A DNA stretch of 13,758 bases from Sva-07 sp031430875 (GTDB lineage: Bacteria > Actinomycetota > Acidimicrobiia > Acidimicrobiales > Ilumatobacteraceae), in assembly GCA_031430875.1 (NCBI GenBank), contig JANPCI010000062.1, positions 1 to 13,758 of the forward strand. The letters run 5' to 3'. Positions 6,964 through 12,806 of the stretch are shown here, piece by piece. Positions within the stretch are counted from its first letter, which is position 1, and each line of letters starts with the position of its first letter. The notes under the pieces are model-generated. The model ran no database searches. It was not told where the DNA came from and was given only the letters and a program-made list of their open reading frames with translations. The position numbers and the translations under genes were made by a program.

Positions 6964-7866
6964 GTGAAACTCGAACGCGCACTGATGTCGGGCCTCGCTG
7001 TCGTGGTCCTGTGGGCCAGCGCGTTCGCCGCGATACGCGTCGCCGCCCCCGAACTCGGCGTGATCGGACTGTCGTTCGTTCGTCTGGCTGTTGCTGCGAT
7101 CTTGCTGCTGGCACTCGCACCACTGTTCGGCGTCCGCCGGCCGCGTCGTGAGGATTTCGGGTGGATCATCGGCTGCGGGTTCTTCGGAATGGCCGCTTAT
7201 CAAGTCTTGCTCAACGAAGGCGAACTCCACGTACCTGCCGGAACTGCGAGCATCATCGTGTCGGCAGCACCCCTGGTGTCCGTCGCCGTCGCACGCGTCG
7301 TGTTCCATGAGCGGATCACCAGGTTCACGATCGCCGGGAGTGCGGTCGCACTCGCCGGAGTCGTCCTCGTGTGCGTTGCCCGCGCTGACATCTCGGTGTC
7401 AAGGTCGGTCTGGCTAGTGGTCGCAGCGATGGTCGCGCAGGGCATCTTCCATCCACTCCAGCGTCCGCTCCTGGAGACGTATCGGGGACTCGAGGTCGCC
7501 ACCTACTGCATGGTCGCCGGCACCCTCATGACACTGCCCTTGGTGCCGTTCGGATGGTCGGAACTGCGCGGCGCCTCCGCGGGCGGCTGGGCGGCCGCTG
7601 TCTACCTCGGTGTGTTCCCGTCCGCGCTGGCGTTCGTGCTGTGGGCTAACACGGTCGCACACCTCCCGATCGCGTCGGCCACCTCGCTGCTGTATCTCGT
7701 CCCACCCGTCGCCGTGCTCATCGCCTGGATCTGGCTCGACGAGATTCCCACTGCCATCGAACTCCTCGGCGGACTCATCGTCATCACCGGCGTCGTCATC
7801 GTGGCCCGCGGCAACCGCGTCCGCCAACACCGCCAACCACACCCGAGCCTGCCGCAGTCATCATGA
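6964..7866 (+). CDS. EamA-family (drug/metabolite transporter) exporter
   Basis: A 300-residue inner-membrane protein of the DMT superfamily, with ten predicted transmembrane helices in two EamA repeats at about residues 8-138 and 150-287. Family marks include an N-terminal WASAFAAIRVA helix, helix three with AYQVLLNEGE, the first-repeat ending SVAVARVVFHERIT before AGSAVALAGVVLV, and the second-repeat ending PPVAVLIAWIWLDEIPT before GGLIVITGVVIVA. The C-terminal tail is short, basic and cytoplasmic. The start is GTG 6964; the ribosome site is weak (CTGGG close by). Relatives export amino acids or other small metabolites, but the substrate cannot be read here. The divergent LysR gene is the likely regulator. 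Confidence 0.9.
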   Translation: MKLERALMSGLAVVVLWASAFAAIRVAAPELGVIGLSFVRLAVAAILLLALAPLFGVRRPRREDFGWIIGCGFFGMAAYQVLLNEGELHVPAGTASIIVSAAPLVSVAVARVVFHERITRFTIAGSAVALAGVVLVCVARADISVSRSVWLVVAAMVAQGIFHPLQRPLLETYRGLEVATYCMVAGTLMTLPLVPFGWSELRGASAGGWAAAVYLGVFPSALAFVLWANTVAHLPIASATSLLYLVPPVAVLIAWIWLDEIPTAIELLGGLIVITGVVIVARGNRVRQHRQPHPSLPQSS

Positions 7867-8249
7867 CCGACGGACCTCCTGGAGACGTGGCGAAACATCG
7901 CGTCAACAGCAAGCACCTATCCGCCCGCGGCGGTGACCTGTGGGGCTCCAGCGCTCACAGGACCGCAACCTGACCATCCGCACAACAGCCCCCTTGCACA
8001 TTCAGGATCACAGAAAGCCCGCCCGGTCCTCCGGTCGTCGGAAACCGACTGGCGCTGCACTGCGACGCAGATGACAGCACCTGCGCCGTGATGCACGACG
8101 TGAACGATGCCCAGCTCGCTCGCTGCGGAACAAGACGGTCCTGGTTGATGCAAAGAACCTGCCCGTGATCCTCTCGGCGGCGAGTGAGCTGCCGGACTCC
8201 AACGCGCGTGGCTGTCGCGGCCCCACACAGCTTCGACGTGTGACGGTCA
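7867..8249. other. 383-base gap without a convincing gene
   Basis: Several short open frames cross this gap on both strands, but none has a good ribosome site together with protein-like composition or a recognised motif. A 28-codon frame starting at GTG 7887 follows a GGAG and is too short to support. The frame around 8130-8240 on + contains a mildly protein-like stretch (LVDAKNLPVILSAASELP) with no plausible start. The gap may hold worn-out gene remnants, like other parts of this window. Confidence 0.5.
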
Positions 8250-8753
8250 TCATGACGTTCTGGGACTACGGCGCCGGTGGTAGCCGATCCGCGTGCTGGT
8301 GCGAGGAGCGTTGCGGGTCGCGAGGGCGGCACCGATGGCGAGGGTCATGCAGAGTGGAGAGTAGATGCGTCGGTCGAGTCGTCGGAAGGTGTTCGATGTG
8401 GCGCCGGGCATGTAGCGCTCTGTCATTCCTGCGAAACCGATGATGGCTCGCGCTGCCAGTGTGAGTGCGACGCCTTGGGCGATGAGGCGCGATGGGCGGT
8501 CATGACTGGCCGAGGCACGTAGAACTGCGGTCGAGCTTGCGGCGAGCGTGACTGCGACCGTGTAGCAGGCCACGCTGGATGGGCGATTCGCTGGCCCGCC
8601 GAGGACGGCGTCGTGGAGACTGGCACGGTCGCGGAAGGGCACCGACGAGCCATGAGCCCAGGCGACGTGGAGGCCTGCGATCAACGCCAGTGTGGCGGCC
8701 GCGGCGGTGGCAGGCGCTTGAGGCGTGCCTCGACCCGATGCGGGAATGGTCAC
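8250..8753 (-). CDS. DUF3995 domain membrane protein
   Basis: A 167-residue integral membrane protein with about four hydrophobic segments (around residues 16-34, 61-80, 92-110 and 131-146). It matches DUF3995: a first helix ending in GLHVAWAHGSSVPFRDR (27-43), then LHDAVLGG, CYTVAVTLAA, and the diagnostic GFAGMTERYMPGATS (106-120) followed by FRRLDRRIYSPLC (123-135). The function of the family is unknown. The start is GTG 8753, because it overlaps the TGA of the preceding small ORF (GTGA) with GGTGGA about 7 bases upstream; the frame stays open to 8942 but that extension has no family character and would overlap the small ORF entirely. It is the last gene of the minus-strand block. Confidence 0.8.
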   Translation of the reverse strand: MTIPASGRGTPQAPATAAAATLALIAGLHVAWAHGSSVPFRDRASLHDAVLGGPANRPSSVACYTVAVTLAASSTAVLRASASHDRPSRLIAQGVALTLAARAIIGFAGMTERYMPGATSNTFRRLDRRIYSPLCMTLAIGAALATRNAPRTSTRIGYHRRRSPRTS

Positions 8754-8917
8754 GGACGTCCACCGGTTGGATCGACGATCGGGCAGAACCGTCGGATCGC
8801 GTGCTTGATCCGAAACCTGAGCCCCTCGTACACACCGATGGCCGGGTTTGTGGCCGCACCGAGTCCGAGCCCGGCCGAAGTCGGATCGACAAACACGTCG
8901 TAGACCATCTGGGTCAT
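8750..8917 (-). CDS. unrecognised 55-residue protein, coupled on both sides
   Basis: A short ORF from ATG 8917 to TGA 8752-8750. Its ATG overlaps the stop of the permease remnant (ATGA) and its stop overlaps the GTG of the DUF3995 gene (GTGA). Two exact stop-start overlaps are the main support that it is translated. Composition is protein-like: an N-terminal YDVFVDPTSAGLGLGAATNP (6-25) rich in Gly/Ala, then an amphipathic basic stretch GLRFRIKHAIRRF (32-44), ending CPIVDPTGGRP. There is no signal peptide and no clear transmembrane helix. I do not recognise a family. It could be a genuine small protein, a translational coupler for DUF3995, or a fragment of a decayed gene. Confidence 0.45.
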   Translation of the reverse strand: MTQMVYDVFVDPTSAGLGLGAATNPAIGVYEGLRFRIKHAIRRFCPIVDPTGGRP

Positions 8918-9627
8918 TGACACACCAGCGCGGAGAGTACATCGAGCCGGGCGGCTCGGCGTGCGGGGAGGATCGCTGCGGTTGCTCCGGCTGCGGCGGC
9001 GATGAGGGTCACTGCGGCGAGCGAGGTGATCGGCACGATGAGGGTGTCGATGCCTTGGTCCGCGAGTGCTCGAACGGCTGCCCAGCCGAAGAACGTGCCG
9101 ATCGCGAAGCCGAGGGTGCTGCCGAACACGGCGATGATGGTGGCTTCCCATCGCACCATCGAGCGGGTTTGTGCTCTCGTCATTCCGACGGCCCGCATCA
9201 GGCCGGGTTCGCGGGTGCGTTCGCGGATGGACAGCGCGAGTGTGTTGGCGATGCCGAGCAGCGCGATGAAGATCGCGAGGGCGAGCATCACGTAGAACAG
9301 TCCCAGCATCATGTCGATGTCGGCATTCTTGCTGTCGATGAAGGCTGCTCGGTCCTGCACGATCGCCGAAGCGTCGTCTGCTGTCACGGTGGTGATTGCT
9401 GTTGCGTCTCCTGAGACGTAGATGCGGTAGTCGAGTTCGTCCAGCCGGCTCGCGGTGAAGGCGTCGACGTCGACAAAGCTCGGCCCGACCCAGTCGAGTC
9501 CCGAGGTGTAGATGGCTCCGACGACGAAGGCGGTGTCACCGCCGGCGAACGTGACGGGCACACTCGATCCGATTGTCCAGTCGTTCTCAGTGGCCTCGGC
9601 GGCCGAACCGTGACACGGATGTGACAC
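8914..9627 (-). pseudogene. FtsX/MacB-type ABC transporter permease, C-terminal remnant
   Basis: The reading frame encodes 237 residues matching only the last quarter of a large FtsX-family permease, which in full usually exceeds 800 residues. Recognisable parts are EATENDWTIGSSVPVTFAGG (11-30), a periplasmic segment, then a C-terminal FtsX domain with three membrane helices: MLGLFYVMLALAIFIALLGI, ATIIAVFGSTLGFAIGTFFG and the last before PARRAARLDVLSAL. The cytoplasmic loop between the first two has RERTREPGLMRAVGMTR, close to the usual RERTRE-GLLRAVG. No ATPase partner gene lies nearby. The first ten residues from GTG 9627 are unrelated, so the break lies near 9600. It follows the upstream gene by 12 bases and lacks a clear ribosome site. 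A shortened product could still be made, but I favour a remnant. Confidence 0.75.
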
Positions 9628-9639
9628 GCCCGGCTTCGG

Positions 9640-11094
9640 TCAGCTCGGGATCAGCGTGATCGTTCCCGTTGATTGGAGGACGAACTCCCCGCCGTCGATC
9701 ACGGACACGGTCACCTCGATCGGTTCACCGAGCGGCGCATCGCCGATCCGTAAGCCCATGACCGGGCCGACACTCGCCGTGGTGACGCCATCGTTGCCCG
9801 GGTCGATGGTCGTTCGCCAGAACGCGGCGTCGGATGCGAGCACCGCGTCGGCGGTGGCGACCTCCAAGAATGTGACGCCCTCACGAGTCGACAACCGCAG
9901 CGTCAAATAGCTCTGTGGCGTCGAGCCGTCGACCGAGTCGATCGGTACGACCACGTCGGCGCCCTCGCGGATGTTCTCGGTGCGCAGTTCGGACTCTTCT
10001 GGCCACGGCGGTCGCGACCGCAACGCGAGCCACGCCCCGGGGTCGGCATCGACGACATCATCCACTGTGGGCGCCGCTGGGTCCGGCACGCCATCGATGA
10101 CGATCAACGTCGAACCGTGCATGCCGACCTCGAGTGGAACCAACCGATCGATCACGCCGCCGTACTGGAACACCGGGTCGCCGTTGATCGCCGAGATGCG
10201 ATATGCGTAACCCGTCGACGCGACAACGCACTCCGAGCTGCCGACCTCGCCGGCGACGTCGGTGTTCATCTGCTCGTGGAGCAACTCGAGTCCAGAAGCA
10301 CCCGACGAATAATCGAACCCGGGGATCGAGACCGTCACAGGTCGCGGCTCGAGTGCGCCGAGAAGAGCCACCAGCGCGCTGCGGTCAAGGCCACGCGACC
10401 GCACGTAGCCGAAGCTGCCGTCCCCGACGTCCCACTCGGCCACGCCGTTTCCGTCATCGACGAGGCGAATCCAGAACGTTGTGCCGTCGATGTCCACTGC
10501 TTCGTCTCCGGTCGGCCTGCGATCGTCGCCGAAGAAGCGCTGCACGACTGCGAACGGACCGACGGGACCATCGACCGGGTCCGCGACGACTTGGATCGGG
10601 ATCGGGTTCGTACTCGGCCTGGCGAACAGCGTGAGTCCCTCCGTGAAGGTCTCCCGCGCCGAGACAGGGTCGCAGGTCAACGGTTCGGTCACCGGCCGGG
10701 TGATGTTGGCGACGGCCGGACTTCCCTCTGCGGACGTCGACGGGGTCGGTGACTCACTCGACGCGGGAGCGCTGGACACAGTCGGTGCCTCTGACGGCGT
10801 CGTGGCGATGTCGCCACCGGCGTCGGTCGGCGAACTGTCGATTGGCCGCACCGTGGTGACGCCATCGTCATCCCGTCCTGTCACGTACATCACCCCGGCC
10901 ACGGCACCGACGATCAGCAGCAGGGCGCCCACCATCGCCAGACGGCGACGGCCGGTGGGATCGGAAGACGTCGGCTCCCCCGTTCGCGCGAATGCCGAGA
11001 TGTCGGGAGGCTGCGGCGTATCGGCCCCTGCGTCGCCGACGAGTCGGGCAATTGCACGATCGAGTTCGGTGTTGGGATCACTCGGATCAGTCAT
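9640..11094 (-). CDS. membrane-anchored extracytoplasmic protein, probable anti-sigma factor or sensor
   Basis: A 484-residue single-pass protein encoded directly after the ECF sigma gene. The start is ATG 11094, with GGGAGG 7 bases upstream and an 8-base overlap with the sigma gene; a longer frame to 11124 is not supported. The short cytoplasmic part (1-51) contains an ELDRAIARLVGDA helix, then a membrane segment at 52-72 (AMVGALLLIVGAVAGVMYV). A Ser/Thr/Pro/Ala linker runs to about 135, followed by a roughly 350-residue outer domain rich in beta-strand, acidic and Gly residues, with two cysteines. Sigma-adjacent proteins of this topology are usually anti-sigma factors or regulators of the sigma factor. 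No zinc-binding anti-sigma motif (HxxxCxxC) is visible. The outer domain is not one I recognise. Confidence 0.75.
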   Translation of the reverse strand: MTDPSDPNTELDRAIARLVGDAGADTPQPPDISAFARTGEPTSSDPTGRRRLAMVGALLLIVGAVAGVMYVTGRDDDGVTTVRPIDSSPTDAGGDIATTPSEAPTVSSAPASSESPTPSTSAEGSPAVANITRPVTEPLTCDPVSARETFTEGLTLFARPSTNPIPIQVVADPVDGPVGPFAVVQRFFGDDRRPTGDEAVDIDGTTFWIRLVDDGNGVAEWDVGDGSFGYVRSRGLDRSALVALLGALEPRPVTVSIPGFDYSSGASGLELLHEQMNTDVAGEVGSSECVVASTGYAYRISAINGDPVFQYGGVIDRLVPLEVGMHGSTLIVIDGVPDPAAPTVDDVVDADPGAWLALRSRPPWPEESELRTENIREGADVVVPIDSVDGSTPQSYLTLRLSTREGVTFLEVATADAVLASDAAFWRTTIDPGNDGVTTASVGPVMGLRIGDAPLGEPIEVTVSVIDGGEFVLQSTGTITLIPS

Positions 11095-11548
11095 CGAGAA
11101 CCTCCCGGAGTCGAGCCCGTGCACGGGCGAGTTGCTTGCGGACTGTTCCCTCGCTCACGTCGAGTACCTCGGCGATGTCGGCCGGCGTCTGATCGGCCCA
11201 GTACGTCAGGAACACCACGGTGCGCTGCTGCAGGCTGAGCACGCCGAGCGCTGCCCGGGCATGCGCAGCGATCGGATCGACGGCCGCGTCCGCCTGTTGC
11301 GCGTGGTACGACGCTTCGCGACGACGCCGGCGAGTACCCGCGCGCTGATGATCGATTGCACGGTGGTGCACGGCGCGGAACAGGAACGCCCTGAGGTTGG
11401 AGACTGCCGACAGGTCCGACGCAAAGACCCTCACCATCGCATCGGTCACCACGTCGGAGGCGTCGTCCGGGCCGACGAGGACGGTCGCGTAGCGAATGAG
11501 CTCGTCCGAGTGACGCCGGTACGCCGCCTCCAGAGTCTCAGCCGCCAC
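11087..11548 (-). CDS. ECF-type RNA polymerase sigma factor
   Basis: A short sigma-70-family factor of 153 residues with only regions 2 and 4. Region 2 covers about 9-70 (YRRHSDELIRYATVLVG, then DDASDVVTDAMVRVF, then NLRAFLFRAVHHRAIDHQR). Region 4 covers about 96-150 (LSLQQRTVVFLTYWADQTPA, then IAEVLDVSEGTVRKQLARAR), with the helix-turn-helix that reads the -35 element. I start at GTG 11548 because GGGG lies 5 bases before it; GTG 11554 is an alternative, and the open frame beyond to 11650 is not family-like. The stop lies inside the start region of the membrane protein gene, which is probably its regulator. Its length and sequence suggest a SigE-like actinobacterial ECF. Targets cannot be read from this window. 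Confidence 0.88.
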   Translation of the reverse strand: MAAETLEAAYRRHSDELIRYATVLVGPDDASDVVTDAMVRVFASDLSAVSNLRAFLFRAVHHRAIDHQRAGTRRRRREASYHAQQADAAVDPIAAHARAALGVLSLQQRTVVFLTYWADQTPADIAEVLDVSEGTVRKQLARARARLREVLDD

Positions 11549-11600
11549 GCTCACCCCAGTAGAACGGCACGGACCCCTCGTGTGGGTGACGGACGCCAGG

Positions 11601-11710
11601 AGAAATCTGAGCGATGCGGCGCCATTCCGACAGCCTGCCTCACGGTGCATGCGCCATCCGGTGCAGATGGACAGAGCCGCAAGAAATCTGGCGCGATCGC
11701 GTCACAGATT
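11601..11710. repeat. spaced repeats between the sigma gene and the excisionase-like gene
   Basis: AGAAATCTGAGCGAT at 11601-11615 recurs as AGAAATCTGGCGCGAT at 11682-11697. The second copy is followed by CAGATT at 11705-11710, an inverted match to its AATCTG (11685-11690), enclosing the palindrome GCGATCGC (11693-11700). The position upstream of the excisionase-like gene suits a regulatory or recombination-protein site, but the repeats are short and could be chance. Confidence 0.3.
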
Positions 11711-11735
11711 CGCGATTTCGGAGGCATGTGTTGTT

Positions 11736-11984
11736 GTGGCGAACAAGACACAAGACGGAAAGGGCGGAAAGGGCATAGAAGGCCGTGTGACGATCACGGT
11801 CGTCGAGACGGCCGAGATGCTCGGGATCTCACGGACCTCCGCATATCTCTGCGCGAGGAGACGGGAGATCCCAACGGTGCGGCTCGGGCGGCGAGTGCTC
11901 GTGCCAGTCGCTCGATTCATGGCGATGCTCGAGGAAGATCCACCGCCGGATGAGAACGACGATGTCGGGAACGATGAACTGTGA
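11736..11984 (+). CDS. excisionase-like helix-turn-helix DNA-binding protein
   Basis: An 82-residue (GTG 11736) protein with a MerR-like/excisionase HTH domain. The core reads ITVVETAEMLGISRTSAYLC and then ARRREIPTVRLGRRVLVPVA, the standard pattern of the HTH_17 group that includes Xis proteins: the first helix pair recognises DNA and RLGRRVLVP forms the wing. The tail is strongly acidic (EEDPPPDENDD). The frame is open further upstream to 11580 but without family character. GGAGG at 11720-11724 supports GTG 11736 at a rather long 11-base spacing; GTG 11787, with GAAGG just before it, would give a 65-residue protein starting right at the domain and is nearly as likely. With an integrase gene 0.8 kb away, a recombination-directionality factor for that integrase is a reasonable inference. 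Confidence 0.75.
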   Translation: MANKTQDGKGGKGIEGRVTITVVETAEMLGISRTSAYLCARRREIPTVRLGRRVLVPVARFMAMLEEDPPPDENDDVGNDEL

Positions 11985-12039
11985 GCCGGCCAGACCCAGG
12001 CGGCCCCAACTGCTTGAAGCGGCGGAGGTGGTCGATAAC

Positions 12040-12059
12040 CGTAACTTCTGTGTTACGCT
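12040..12059 (+). promoter_or_regulatory. inverted-repeat operator overlapping a -10, for the HTH antitoxin-like gene
   Basis: CGTAAC-TTCTGT-GTTACG (12040-12057) is a perfect six-base inverted repeat with a six-base spacer. TACGCT at 12054-12059 fits the TANNNT form of an actinobacterial -10 and would place transcription start at about 12066-12067, on the A of the ATG. No Shine-Dalgarno sequence precedes that ATG, which is consistent with a leaderless transcript. The repeat covers the -10, as expected for self-repression by an HTH antitoxin. No clear -35 is seen. Confidence 0.5.
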
Positions 12060-12066
12060 TGCGTTC

Positions 12067-12378
12067 ATGGCGAGAACGACACAAACAGGAGCGGAGCGCT
12101 ACTTCTCACAGCGCGCCGCCGAGCTCGGGTTCGCCGAGGAATATGAGGCGGCACGGCGACGGATCGACCAGGTCGACCGATTGGTGCACGAACTCGACGA
12201 TCGCCGCGAGGCGCTCGGGATGACCAAGGCTGAGCTGGCGCGGCGGGCCGACCTCGCTCCCGAGGCGGTACGACGCTTGTTCAGCGCCGACAGCCCGAAT
12301 CCGACCATCGGAACGCTCACCGCCCTCGCTGACAGCCTGGGCCTCGAACTCGTGCCGAGGGACCGCAGCGCGAGCTGA
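12067..12378 (+). CDS. HTH (XRE-type) protein, HigA-like antitoxin candidate
   Basis: A 103-residue protein. The first 45 residues are helical and charged (ERYFSQRAAELGFAEEYEAA then RRRIDQVDRLVHELDDRREA), resembling the toxin-binding N-terminus of HigA-type antitoxins. Residues 50-73 form an XRE-like HTH (LGMTKAELARRADLAPEAVR then RLF), followed by SPNPTIGTLTALADSLGLEL, the usual HigA/XRE ending. The ATG at 12067 is the natural start, with no ribosome site, a probable leaderless promoter and an inverted repeat just upstream. Antitoxins of this kind are normally in the same operon as the toxin; here the toxin-like gene is on the opposite strand, tail to tail, 4 bases away. It could also be an independent regulator. 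Confidence 0.75.
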   Translation: MARTTQTGAERYFSQRAAELGFAEEYEAARRRIDQVDRLVHELDDRREALGMTKAELARRADLAPEAVRRLFSADSPNPTIGTLTALADSLGLELVPRDRSAS

Positions 12379-12382
12379 CCGC

Positions 12383-12796
12383 CTACTCGAGCACCGTCCG
12401 CCGGCGCGAGCACTCGGCCTTCATCCGGAGTACCCGTCGATAGTCCTTCGGCTTGGCCGCCGACCGCTTTGGCTTCGACAGCCCATCGATCACCACGATC
12501 GACGAGCCACCGAGATCTACGGCGTCGCGTTCGAGGAAGAAGAGACGATGGTTCATGCCGCCGCCCTGCACCCGGACCTCGTAGAGGCCCGACATGTCGC
12601 CGTGCATGGCCACCCACTTGCCGCCGCCAGAGAACGCCGGAGGCGGTGCCTCGGCCACCGCGTCGAATACAGCGACCATCTCGGCGAGCACCTTCGTCGG
12701 GAGTCCGTCCAAGAAGTCCTGCGCCGGGACGGCACGCCCAGGATCGTCAGCTGGATGTCGCTGGAAGAAGTGGATCAACCACGGTTCGCTACTCAT
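12383..12796 (-). CDS. RelE/HigB-like (Gp49 family) toxin candidate
   Basis: A 137-residue protein of the phage-derived Gp49/HigB group in the RelE/ParE superfamily, whose studied members are ribosome-dependent mRNA interferases. Marks are WLIHFFQRHPADD near the N-terminus, AEMVAVFDAVAEAPPPAFSG, then KWVAMHGDMSGLYEVRV, HRLFFLERD and SIVVIDGLSKP; the segment from MSGLYEVRV to RLFFL is the typical RelE-fold strand pair. The C-terminus is basic (KPKDYRRVLRMKAECSRRR), as expected for RNA contact. ATG 12796 is used; GTG 12799 directly before it is equivalent. It follows the integrase stop by 10 bases with no strong ribosome site of its own, so it may depend on integrase translation. Its tail faces the antitoxin-like gene. 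Confidence 0.75.
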   Translation of the reverse strand: MSSEPWLIHFFQRHPADDPGRAVPAQDFLDGLPTKVLAEMVAVFDAVAEAPPPAFSGGGKWVAMHGDMSGLYEVRVQGGGMNHRLFFLERDAVDLGGSSIVVIDGLSKPKRSAAKPKDYRRVLRMKAECSRRRTVLE

Positions 12797-12806
12797 CACT
12801 GGTAGG

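Noticed and set aside
7894..8249. Short open frames in the gap after the EamA gene as possible small genes
   Set aside because: None combines a ribosome site, a sensible start and protein-like sequence; no family motif was seen.
8754..8942. A longer N-terminus for the DUF3995 protein
   Set aside because: The added residues are unlike the family, and the GTG at 8753 has both a ribosome site and a stop-start overlap.
10481..11953. A 490-codon open frame on + across the sigma and membrane-protein genes
   Set aside because: It is antisense to two well-supported minus-strand genes, its translation has no domain character, and such long antisense frames are common in high-GC DNA.
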